A stretch of 64,000 bases of DNA from Arthrobacter oryzae (GTDB lineage Bacteria; Actinomycetota; Actinomycetes; Actinomycetales; Micrococcaceae), in contig NZ_JAUSSM010000008.1 in NCBI RefSeq assembly GCF_030812315.1, positions 186,001 through 250,000 of the forward strand, read 5' to 3'. The notes beneath the pieces were generated by a model, which saw nothing but the letters and a program-made list of their open reading frames with translations, did no database searches and was not told where the DNA came from. Position numbers and translations under genes: made by a program. Within the stretch, counting starts at the first letter, position 1. Each line of letters begins with the position of its first letter. Of the stretch, positions 34,265-41,963 are shown piece after piece.

Positions 34265-35374
34265 ATGACCAGAACTCCCGCAACCAGCGACCCGGACCAG
34301 GCACCGACACCTGTCTTCGCCGGAGTCGACACGCACAAAGAACTCCACGTCGCCGCCGTCATCGACGCTGGCGAAACAGTGTTGGGCACCAGGAGCTTCC
34401 CCACAACGCGCACGGGCTACCGGGCGATGCTGGCCTGGATCGGCGAATTCGGGGTCCTGGCCCGGATCGGCGTCGAGGGCACCGGATCCTACGGTGCCGG
34501 CCTGACCCGACACCTCGTCAAAGCCGGCGCCATGATCCTGGAGGTCGACCGGCCCGACCGGTCTGACCGCCGCCGCAAAGGCAAGGACGACGATCTGGAC
34601 GCGATCAATGCAGCCCGCGCCGCACTGCATGGCCGACGCACCAGCATCCCGAAAAGCAAGGACGGCGCCGTCGAAGCTCTGCGGGTGTTGCGCGTCACCC
34701 GCGCCCACGCGGTCCGGGAGCGCCGCAGTGCCCTGCAGCTCCTTCGGATGTCGATCGTCTCCGCGCCGGAGGTACTTCGCGACCAGGTCCGCCAACTGAC
34801 CCGGATGCAGCTCATCCGGACCCTCGCTGCATGGCGGCCGGACGTGTCAAACGCGACCGACCCCGTCACCGCCTACCGGGTCTCGATGAAATCCCTAGCC
34901 CGCCGCTACCTGGAACTCACCGACGAGATATCCGACCTGGACGAGCTCATCAACCCCATCGTCGAAGCCCTCGCACCGCAACTCCTCGAACGCGTCGGAA
35001 TCGGCATCGAAGTCGCCGGACAGTTCCTTGTGACGGCCGGTGACAACCCCGACCGGATGAAATCCGAAGCCGCTTTCGCGATGCTCTGCGGCGTTTCACC
35101 GCTGCCCGCATCCTCTGGAATGACACAACGCCACCGACTCAACCGCGGCGGCGACCGCCAAGCCAACCGCGCCCTCCACCTCGCGGTCATAAGCCGGATC
35201 AGGCTCGACCCGAGAACGCAGACATACGTCGCGAAAAAGACCGCCGAGGGGCACAGCAAGATGGAGATCATCCGCTGCCTGAAGCGATACCTCGCCCGCG
35301 AGGTCTACTTCATCCTCAACCCCGGCCGCCAGCACATCGTCCCGAACACCAGACAACACCGAAACGCCGCTTGA
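34265..35374 (+). CDS. IS110-family transposase
   Basis: This 369-residue enzyme has the N-terminal RuvC-like DEDD domain (FAGVDTHKELHVAAV with the first Asp, VGVEGTGSYG-like IGVEGTGSYGAGL with Glu, and KGKDDDLDAINAAR with the last Asps) and the C-terminal Tnp20 domain (AAFAMLCGVSPLPASSGM with the catalytic Ser, then RGGDRQANRALH). All key residues are present, so it may be active. It starts at ATG 34265, after a leader that probably encodes the bridge RNA. Confidence 0.92.
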   Translation: MTRTPATSDPDQAPTPVFAGVDTHKELHVAAVIDAGETVLGTRSFPTTRTGYRAMLAWIGEFGVLARIGVEGTGSYGAGLTRHLVKAGAMILEVDRPDRSDRRRKGKDDDLDAINAARAALHGRRTSIPKSKDGAVEALRVLRVTRAHAVRERRSALQLLRMSIVSAPEVLRDQVRQLTRMQLIRTLAAWRPDVSNATDPVTAYRVSMKSLARRYLELTDEISDLDELINPIVEALAPQLLERVGIGIEVAGQFLVTAGDNPDRMKSEAAFAMLCGVSPLPASSGMTQRHRLNRGGDRQANRALHLAVISRIRLDPRTQTYVAKKTAEGHSKMEIIRCLKRYLAREVYFILNPGRQHIVPNTRQHRNAA

Positions 35375-35390
35375 CACTTAGGAGAGCATC

Positions 35391-35687
35391 CGCGGCTCCC
35401 AATTCCGGTCCCGTCGCTTCGTCGAATCACTCCGGCATCACGGGCTCACCGGATCGATGGGCTGGGTCGGTGCGTGCGCGGACAACGCCGCGATGGAATC
35501 GTTCTTCTCGCTGCTGCAGAAGAACGTCCTGGACCGTCAGCGGTGGCTCACCAGACAGGACCTCCGACTGGCCATCACAACCTGGATCGAAAGGACCTAC
35601 CACCGCCGGCGGAGACAAAGACGGCTGGGCAAACTCACGCCCATCGAATATGAAACAATCAACCGGACCGCGCTCACAGCGGCCTAA
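35391..35687 (+). pseudogene. IS3 transposase: C-terminal part of OrfB
   Basis: The frame resumes after IS110 with RGSQFRSRRFVESLRHHGL and contains the catalytic Glu in DNAAMESFFSLLQ, followed by ERTYHRRRRQRRLG and a TAA at 35687. Joined to the left part it restores VHSD-RGSQF, showing the exact point where IS110 entered. Confidence 0.85.
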
Positions 35688-35762
35688 GACCCCGAGTCAC
35701 CGGGGCAGTCCCGATCGTGCCGGTGTCAGCTAGACGTGCACGCTTTCCTGGCTGGCATCGGT

Positions 35763-36086
35763 TTAGTGGGCGGCGGCGTACTTCTCCATCACGTCAGCCT
35801 GGATACGGCCGCGGGCGTTGATCGGAATACCCTTCTCAATCGCCCAGGCACGGATAGCCTTTGTGTCATTGCCGCCGGACTTGGTGCGACGTGCCGGCGG
35901 CCTGCCGCGCCCGCCGGTTTTCTGTGCGACTGCCGCGTACTTACTCAGAACCTCGCGGAGTTCATTTGCGTGTGCTTCGTTGAGATCAATCTCGTATTCA
36001 GCACCATCGATAGCGAAGTTTACGGTTTCACTCGCTTCGGTGCCGTCGAGATCATCTTCAAGGGTAGTTATTACTCTTTTTGCCAT
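35763..36086 (-). CDS. lsr2: Lsr2 nucleoid-associated silencer
   Basis: Lsr2 coats AT-rich foreign DNA and represses it, like H-NS. This 107-residue copy has the N-terminal dimerisation domain (TVNFAIDGAEYEIDLNEAHA), a basic linker GGRGRPPARR (58-67) and the C-terminal DNA-binding domain KAIRAWAIEKGIPINARGRI with the RGR minor-groove motif at 92-94. A TAGCCT -10 (36098-36093) ends 6 bases before the ATG, so the transcript is probably leaderless. Its place beside the IS remnant and in low-GC cargo suggests the element carries its own silencer. Confidence 0.92.
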   Translation of the reverse strand: MAKRVITTLEDDLDGTEASETVNFAIDGAEYEIDLNEAHANELREVLSKYAAVAQKTGGRGRPPARRTKSGGNDTKAIRAWAIEKGIPINARGRIQADVMEKYAAAH

Positions 36087-36104
36087 GGTTTAAGGCTATC
36101 AGGG

Positions 36105-36758
36105 CTAAGGGCGGTTAAGAATTTGCGTGGGATGCTCGTCGGACGCATCGGTTATTTCGCTTGAGACGCTCTCTATACTCAGCACCCCCTCCGCCGCTTG
36201 CTCGATTAGTTTTCTGAACTTCTTGTTGCTAAGAAGTTTCTTCTTCTTTTTCTTCGACAGCGCATCGTATTGGCTTACCAGATCCCTGGCGATTTTCTGT
36301 TTCAGCTTTTCTTTTTCTCTCGCCGCATCAGCTTTTGCAGCCTTGAGTTGCTGTGTGGCGTATAGGGGTCGGAGGGCAATGAGTCCACCGGCGAGGGTGA
36401 CAAATGACGTCACTGCCGCAACGGAACCCTGCAGATCCATCAGAATTTCAAGAGGGCTCTCTTTGTGAATCGCTTTGATGACCACTGAATCGGCAAGCTT
36501 GGCCCGAGCCCTAGGCTGTGTCAATTCGTAGGGCTCCGCCATTCCGATGGTTAGGAGTGCCTCCATGCTCTCCATCAGTTCCGTGAAGCTCGCCATTGTG
36601 AGGCGCTGATCCGCAAAAACCACCTGAACTGGAATCCCGACGTACTCGTGATATGTATTGCCTTCTTGTGAGGCTGGTGACGTCACCTGCGTTCCCGTAG
36701 ATCTCGTCGCTGCTTTAGCGCCTAGCCCCTCGTCGCCCATGTTGTTTCTAGTAGGCAT
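36105..36758 (-). CDS. Hypothetical protein with Lys-rich C-terminus
   Basis: Using the ATG at 36758 (GGGAGGG 5 bases upstream) it is 217 residues. The middle has a possible membrane helix (about 110-130, SVAAVTSFVTLAGGLIAL), followed by a long helical stretch with KKKKKK and the acidic end SSEITDASDEHPTQ. I do not recognise a domain. It lies between lsr2 and another unknown minus-strand gene in the same direction. Confidence 0.6.
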   Translation of the reverse strand: MPTRNNMGDEGLGAKAATRSTGTQVTSPASQEGNTYHEYVGIPVQVVFADQRLTMASFTELMESMEALLTIGMAEPYELTQPRARAKLADSVVIKAIHKESPLEILMDLQGSVAAVTSFVTLAGGLIALRPLYATQQLKAAKADAAREKEKLKQKIARDLVSQYDALSKKKKKKLLSNKKFRKLIEQAAEGVLSIESVSSEITDASDEHPTQILNRP

Positions 36759-36824
36759 GGCCACCCTCCCATCGTTGATGAGTTGGCGGTCAGGTTACCC
36801 CTCCAGCGATGTTGGCACTAGGGC

Positions 36825-37691
36825 CTATTGGCGATCAGGGCCGAGAGCTTCATCCTTTACGTGCTCAACGAATCCCGTACTGAGCCGATACCCATCTGCC
36901 TTTTCCGTGAGGAAGCTGATCGTCGCCTCACGTAAGCCGGTCTGGTTCTTGGTCCTTTTCCAATCCGGACGAGTCCTCAGCTCGGTAACTAGGTCTTTTA
37001 TTTGTGCCGAGAGCAGCTTTTCATGTTCGAAGGCGTTCCGATTTACTACTCTCCCGGCTTCGGTTAACGCGTGGCGAAAACTCCAGCTACCCACAAGATC
37101 GTCAGAGATGCCGGCGGCGATGTACTCAGCGATGGCACGGCGCTTCTGGACTGACGCAGCTCGGAATTCCCTGGACGCAGCAAGCTTGGCTTCCAACTCC
37201 CGCAACTGAGCGTTGTGAATCTTCTGCTGTTCAGACTCTTCTTCGCCCGCTTCGAGTAGGGACTCTCCCAACGACTCGTGAATTTTCGCTACCAATTCGT
37301 CACGCCAATCAGGGGTGGCCGTCCACTTATAGACCAGCCCTTGTGCCGGCCAATGTAGGACAAGTGCCTCGACGTCGCCGTTGTGTGCTGTGGAGTCAGA
37401 GATCAATCGCAAAACCTCTTCGGATAGCAGCCCATCACCGTCGTCGTCCTCAGTAAGCGCCTCCATGAGCTGGGATGCCTCGTACATCAGGGTATTCAAT
37501 GAGATAAACGGTGCCTGGCCGGCGGAGGCAATGGCCAGGGCTGTATCAAGTGAAACGGTGCCTCCGCTGAGCGTCACGTCGATGTCCTTGACGAATTCAG
37601 CTTCAAGGATGAACAGCAAACGCCGGTCCATGGCCAGAGTGGGAATCTGTTCGGCCAGGAGGGACAGATCAGCCGAGGTGTAAGTCGTCAT
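36825..37691 (-). CDS. Hypothetical protein, 288 residues, coiled-coil centre
   Basis: The protein starts MTTYTSADLSLLAEQIPTLA and is soluble and acidic, with a predicted coiled coil around residues 140-180 (EAGEEESEQQKIHNAQLREL) and a basic C-terminal half. No catalytic motif is evident. It lies 66 bases upstream of the Lys-rich gene on the same strand, so the two may form an operon. Function unknown. Confidence 0.6.
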   Translation of the reverse strand: MTTYTSADLSLLAEQIPTLAMDRRLLFILEAEFVKDIDVTLSGGTVSLDTALAIASAGQAPFISLNTLMYEASQLMEALTEDDDGDGLLSEEVLRLISDSTAHNGDVEALVLHWPAQGLVYKWTATPDWRDELVAKIHESLGESLLEAGEEESEQQKIHNAQLRELEAKLAASREFRAASVQKRRAIAEYIAAGISDDLVGSWSFRHALTEAGRVVNRNAFEHEKLLSAQIKDLVTELRTRPDWKRTKNQTGLREATISFLTEKADGYRLSTGFVEHVKDEALGPDRQ

Positions 37692-37765
37692 GGTGAGGAC
37701 TATATGGGAAAGGGCCGATTCCGTGAGGGTCTTGGGAGCGGTCTGAACTCTGGCACGATGGCGGT

Positions 37766-38185
37766 ATGACTGAAATCCCCATCATGTTTTTCCAAGTCGG
37801 AGCTACGGCCATTCCTACACTTCTGATAGCCGTGACCGTGGGCATCAAGCATGGTGAGATTTACGCTACCGATTACGAACACGCCAAGAAAAAGCACAAG
37901 GTCTACATACTGGCTGTTCTATCAGCAATGGCTCTGGTGATCGTCCTGGGGGAGATGTCTGCTCTTAGGGCGATAGCCAGGGGAGCCGGCAACCGCCTTG
38001 AGGTCGATCTGGTCTGGTCTGCCATCATGGCATGCATCTTGCTGATAACCCTGGAAATGATGAAGCCAATGGCGGACAAGATGTCACCGAAGGGTGGCCG
38101 CCGACTCTTGTTGATTGTTACCGGCGCATGGGTAGTGCTGACGGCGTATTCAGCTTTGGTTATTTATGGAGTCGTACCGCTCTGA
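37766..38185 (+). CDS. Four-helix membrane protein
   Basis: This 139-residue protein has predicted membrane helices at about 8-26, 47-66, 82-98 and 111-135, with charged loops (KKKHK and KMSPKGGRR). It is divergent from the coiled-coil gene, 74 bases away. No family is recognised. Confidence 0.6.
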   Translation: MTEIPIMFFQVGATAIPTLLIAVTVGIKHGEIYATDYEHAKKKHKVYILAVLSAMALVIVLGEMSALRAIARGAGNRLEVDLVWSAIMACILLITLEMMKPMADKMSPKGGRRLLLIVTGAWVVLTAYSALVIYGVVPL

Positions 38186-38259
38186 GTTTGGCTCACCACT
38201 ATTGCCATGGAATGGTCACTAGCTCACAGTGGGAAGTAAAGTATATAAGGCAAACAATC

Positions 38260-38450
38260 ATGGATCAGACAATTGTGGTTACACCCTCGGAGCCAGAAAC
38301 TAAAGTAGGACAAATTTAATGGCATCCGCCTTATATCCCAAAGCAAAGGAGTGGTTTCTCAGCCAGTCTCCCTCTATCGACCTTGATACTGACACTATCA
38401 AAAGTGGCACTCGTCAACACCGGCACCGACTACACGTATTCCAGCGCTCA
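38260..38450 (+). pseudogene. Phage structural gene fragment
   Basis: A 19-codon frame (38260-38319) overlaps by TAATG an ATG at 38319 that reads MASALYPKAKEWFLSQSPSI and DLDTDTIK, then needs a +1 shift to continue VALVNTGTDYTYSSAH. That order resembles the N-terminus of a small structural protein of actinophages. The match stops near 38450, where unrelated sequence begins, so this is a frameshifted and truncated remnant. The family link is from memory of phage sequences. Confidence 0.55.
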
Positions 38451-38785
38451 CCCCATCCCACAGTCTTGCCGTAGATCCCGCTCACGTAGACAAGAGGCCG
38501 GCCATACTTGGGGAACTCTCGGATTGGAGCGGGGTCATCAATCGGTCGGCTCTCTTCGGCTTGAATCCGGGCAAACATGCGCTCGGAGTCGTCGGGAGTG
38601 CCACGCTTGATCATCGAACAATTATAGAACATATATTCGAATAGCTCCCTGGACCCCAAGCCTGTCGCCTCCTCAAAGCGGCATCTCGTATGTCTGTCAG
38701 GGCATGCAATAAGTCATGTCGTCCGCCCCAACCACCTCCATGAAGTCGTGAGTCCAAACCCCTCATTCCCCTTGGAAAACGACAG
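38451..38785. other. No supported gene
   Basis: A minus-strand frame (38659-38414) contains FPKYGRPLVYVSGIYGKT, which looks protein-like, but it runs over the phage fragment and has no clear start or family. Otherwise the segment shows only low-complexity short frames before the transfer block resumes at 38786. Confidence 0.4.
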
Positions 38786-39085
38786 ATGGAGTGCGCGATG
38801 TTTTTGGCAGCGGTGGATCCTGGCATCACCCCGAACACGAACTTTCCCTTTCTCGAATCGCTCAAGCAGATCGGCGGAGGCATCCTGGTCGGGGCCTTCA
38901 TTGTGATAGCGATTGTGGCGATCGTCGGGGCCGCGATGCTCCTGGCAGGCAAGCTCAGCCAGTCATCGCGACTAGCCTCGGGCGGCGGCATGATCCTGCT
39001 TTGGACAGGGCCGGTGGCCGCGATACTGGGCGGGATCAATGGCTACATCCTGTGGTCCCAGTCGGCGTTCAATCTCGGATTCTAG
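38786..39085 (+). CDS. Small two-helix transfer membrane protein
   Basis: This 99-residue protein has a Pro-rich start and two membrane helices (about 31-53 and 68-87), like pilin-sized VirB2/TrbC components or small channel subunits placed before VirB6 genes in Gram-positive conjugation clusters. A second ATG at 38798 may be the real start. It is 12 bases upstream of the VirB6-like gene. The specific subunit identity is inference from size, topology and position. Confidence 0.6.
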   Translation: MECAMFLAAVDPGITPNTNFPFLESLKQIGGGILVGAFIVIAIVAIVGAAMLLAGKLSQSSRLASGGGMILLWTGPVAAILGGINGYILWSQSAFNLGF

Positions 39086-39097
39086 GTCCAGCCAGAC

Positions 39098-40480
39098 ATG
39101 CCGGTTCAATGCGACCTGGACGGATGGTGGCCGCCCGGTTGCGGTCTCGTCTCGCAAGCGAACGACGGCGTCCAGGGTTCCATCACGTCGTTCTTTGCGA
39201 ACATTCTCCAGAGCACCGCATCCTGGATCTGGTCCTTCATCGCGGGCGCATTCAGTGTCTCTGATGTCGACGATTCGCAATGGACGGCCGTTGAAGGGCT
39301 GACGAGTTGGTGGGTTGTCATCATGATGACGCCGCTGGTCGTGGCCATGATCCTTCAGTTGCTGTCCGGTTTGATCAGCCAACAGCCCCGGCGCTTGGTG
39401 CGCGCCCTGGTTGGCGGTGCGGCGGCCATTCCTCTGGTGGCCGGTGCCGTCTACCTTGTCCGCCAGCTCACCAAGGTGGGCGATTCCGCAGCTACGGCAC
39501 TGCTTGATTCCATGGGGACGGATCCCTATCTGGTGTTCATGCGGCTCTTTGGCTTCGAGCGGGCCCCGGCGGACTCTGGCAGGGAATGGAACGTCGTGTC
39601 GTTGGCCCCGGGAACCAGCGGCGGTGCGGCTGGGGCCGTCGTCGTCACGGTGATGGCAGTTATCGTCGTCTGGATCCTGGCGTTCATCCTGATGTGTTCG
39701 ATGATCTTTCGGTCCTTTGCGCTCATCGTGCTCGCTGCCGTTGCTCCAGTCGCTCTCATGCTGATGCCGTGGGAGAAAACGAAAACTTGGGCCCGTCGGT
39801 GGTGCGAGATCGTGGTTGCCTTGCTGCTCGCCAAACCTCTTGCAGCAACTGTCCTGGCCGTGGCCATCAAGCTCTTTGCCGACTCGAAGTCATTCGCCGG
39901 GCTGGCCGCTGGTGTTGTGGGCATGGCACTGGCCTGCGGTGCGCCTCTGATGGCATTGCGGCTCGTGAGTTTCGCCGGAGGCGAGCTGGCCGCGGCGGCG
40001 CAAACTGCCGGTGGCGGCCATGTGCTCTCCCGCACTTCCAGTTTCACCGCCCGGCAGATCAGTCGGCAGGCCGGTGGCCGTTTCACTCTTGCCGGGATGG
40101 CTGGTCGTTCGTCGATGACCCGCCCAATCCAGTCGAGTCGTCACCAATTTCCCACCCGCACTTTGCCGGCCGGTGCCCCTCTTCCGGGAAGGCCAACGGG
40201 TCCAACGCCGTCATCGGCGCCAGCTGGCAACGCTGGTGCGTTGATGCTCGACGCCGGCACCTCGGCCGCCAGCCCAGCCTCGCCACCGGGAAACAGCGCA
40301 CAGCCGCGCCCGGTCCCGGGCAGCTCGGCATCGGGAAGCAGAAGTGGGGCCAGCGAGCCACCAAGGCCGTCGTCGTCGACGCTACCGAACGACGCGCCTC
40401 CGATCGCCCCGACGACCCAGCCTCCCATCCACCAGCCACGAGTTATCCAGCCCCCAACCGACGGTGATTTCCATGTCTGA
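39098..40480 (+). CDS. VirB6/TrbL-like channel protein
   Basis: This 460-residue protein has an N-terminal soluble segment, then about six membrane helices (roughly 72-92, 102-121, 182-204, 208-228, 240-262 and 268-290), then a long Pro/Ser/Thr-rich tail from about 330. This resembles the polytopic VirB6/TrbL channel subunit of type IV secretion systems. It lies directly before the PrgI-like and VirB4 genes and overlaps the former by 8 bases. No enzyme motif is expected. Confidence 0.75.
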   Translation: MPVQCDLDGWWPPGCGLVSQANDGVQGSITSFFANILQSTASWIWSFIAGAFSVSDVDDSQWTAVEGLTSWWVVIMMTPLVVAMILQLLSGLISQQPRRLVRALVGGAAAIPLVAGAVYLVRQLTKVGDSAATALLDSMGTDPYLVFMRLFGFERAPADSGREWNVVSLAPGTSGGAAGAVVVTVMAVIVVWILAFILMCSMIFRSFALIVLAAVAPVALMLMPWEKTKTWARRWCEIVVALLLAKPLAATVLAVAIKLFADSKSFAGLAAGVVGMALACGAPLMALRLVSFAGGELAAAAQTAGGGHVLSRTSSFTARQISRQAGGRFTLAGMAGRSSMTRPIQSSRHQFPTRTLPAGAPLPGRPTGPTPSSAPAGNAGALMLDAGTSAASPASPPGNSAQPRPVPGSSASGSRSGASEPPRPSSSTLPNDAPPIAPTTQPPIHQPRVIQPPTDGDFHV

Positions 40481-41963
40481 AACTTCACGCACCCTTGAGG
40501 CAGTCAAATTCCCCCGCTACGAGCGCCGCGGCTGGTTCATGGGCCTGAAGTGGTATCAATTGCTGTTGCTAGCGGCCGGCGTCGTCGTGGCAAGTCTGGC
40601 ATCGGCATCTCAGGGACCGATCGGATTGTTCGCGTCGGGACCGTTGTGGCTGGTGCTGATGCTCCTCGGCTTGCTGCAGTATTCAAGGATTCCGTATCCG
40701 GTCTGGGCCAGCCATGCCGTCCTGTTCTTCTTCCGATTCATAGCTGGACAAACCCGGTTCCTAACCAGACCCGAACGAGCAGTCCTGGCTGGACGGCTGG
40801 CGCTTCCGGGAGGGCTGGGGAACCTGGAATTGCGACGGACCTCGCGAGGGGAATGCTTCATCGTGGACGCCCGCGGCAGGGAGGCGATAGCCGTACTTCG
40901 CTGCAGCACCCGGTCATTCGCGCTGTTAGACAGCGACGACAAAGCATGGGCCGTGCAGGCCTGGTCCCGCGTACAGGCCGGCATGGCCCAGCGAACAAGT
41001 CTCGCGAGAATCGCCGTGCAGGACTTTACGGTTCCGTATCCGTCCACTGCCCTGCGGGACTTCTACGAAACGGCGTCCCCGCCGCCGACGGGCGTCTCCA
41101 GCGAACTCACTTGGGGCCAGCGCGCGTACGAGGATCTGATTTCAGCGGCCGGGTCCACGATGAGCCACGATCTCCTGATCGCTCTTGTAGTGGATACGGG
41201 CAAAGCACGACGCCGGATCAGAGAGTCAGGCGGGGGACTGGCCGGTGTTGAACAAGTGCTTCGTCTGGAGGTCGAGGCCATAACGACCGCGCTGGGGACG
41301 CACAGCGTCAAGGTGGAGGAGTGGCTTCCGGAGGGCGGAATCCTCGACGTCGTTCGGGGCGCCTTCGATCCTGCAGCTGTCGCAAGCCGGGCAGAGAAGC
41401 CGGCCAAGAAGGAATTGCAACCCCGAGACTCCATGCCGCCCAACATACCTGCGGGGCCGATGGCTGTCGAAGAGCACTGGACATACGTCCGCACTGATTC
41501 CGGTTTTCATCAAACCTTCTGGATCGCTGAGTGGCCGCGGCAGAAGGTATTTCCGGGTTTTCTCCATCCGCTGATTTATGTGGGCGACTTCCGGCATACT
41601 GTGACGGAAGTGATTCGGGCGGTGCCCACAACGGAGGCGCTGCGGGACATCCGCTCCGCCCAGGAGGCCCATGAAACCAGGCGCCGCATCAACACCCGCT
41701 TCGACAGGCCGCTGACCCGCGAGCAGCGGGCCGAGGAAGAAGAGGTCGCACAGCGCGAGGAGGAGATCGTTGCAGGTCACGGAGATGTGAGGCCCGCTGC
41801 CTACGTGACCGTTACTGCAGGGACCCTGGAGGACTTGGCCCGTCACAGGCAGGAACTGGAGTCGGCAGCTGCGGGAGCCTTTGTCGAATTGCGCCTGCTG
41901 GCCGGACAGCAGTGGGCTGCATTCGTCGCCGGTGCGCTCCCGTTCGGGCGGGGACTGCGATGA
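40473..41963 (+). CDS. SCO6880-family / PrgI-like transfer protein
   Basis: This 496-residue protein starts FPRYERRGWFMGLKWYQLLL, the hallmark of the SCO6880 group, with two membrane helices (about 26-44 and 54-70) as in PrgI, followed by a large cytoplasmic domain similar to the N-terminal half of VirB4 (GQRAYEDLISAAGSTMSHDL and EEHWTYVRTDSGFHQTFWI, near the usual TrsE region). It overlaps the VirB4 gene by ATGA, so the two parts act together. Confidence 0.82.
   Translation: MSETSRTLEAVKFPRYERRGWFMGLKWYQLLLLAAGVVVASLASASQGPIGLFASGPLWLVLMLLGLLQYSRIPYPVWASHAVLFFFRFIAGQTRFLTRPERAVLAGRLALPGGLGNLELRRTSRGECFIVDARGREAIAVLRCSTRSFALLDSDDKAWAVQAWSRVQAGMAQRTSLARIAVQDFTVPYPSTALRDFYETASPPPTGVSSELTWGQRAYEDLISAAGSTMSHDLLIALVVDTGKARRRIRESGGGLAGVEQVLRLEVEAITTALGTHSVKVEEWLPEGGILDVVRGAFDPAAVASRAEKPAKKELQPRDSMPPNIPAGPMAVEEHWTYVRTDSGFHQTFWIAEWPRQKVFPGFLHPLIYVGDFRHTVTEVIRAVPTTEALRDIRSAQEAHETRRRINTRFDRPLTREQRAEEEEVAQREEEIVAGHGDVRPAAYVTVTAGTLEDLARHRQELESAAAGAFVELRLLAGQQWAAFVAGALPFGRGLR

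Larger units (their letters stand above)
33968..35390 (+). mobile_element. IS110-family element
   Basis: About 1,423 bases inserted in the IS3 OrfB between the HSD codons and RGSQF. It holds one transposase gene with about 297 bases of non-coding left end and only 16 bases after the stop. No long terminal inverted repeats are seen, as usual for the family. End points are placed from the interrupted reading frame and could be off by a base or two. Confidence 0.85.
33480..35712 (+). mobile_element. IS3-family remnant, split by IS110
   Basis: The left end GGGACTGCCCC (33480-33490, continuing to GACTC) matches the complement of the right end (35694-35712). Inside are an OrfA N-terminus, an OrfB catalytic core broken at HSD, and the OrfB C-terminus. 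Without the inserted IS110 it is about 810 bases, well short of a complete 1.2-1.3 kb element, so it also has an internal deletion. No clear target duplication is seen. Confidence 0.8.

Noticed and set aside
38414..38659. Minus-strand gene of about 80 codons
   Set aside because: Part of it looks protein-like (FPKYGRPLVYVSG), but it overlaps the phage fragment, lacks a clear start and matches no family I know.
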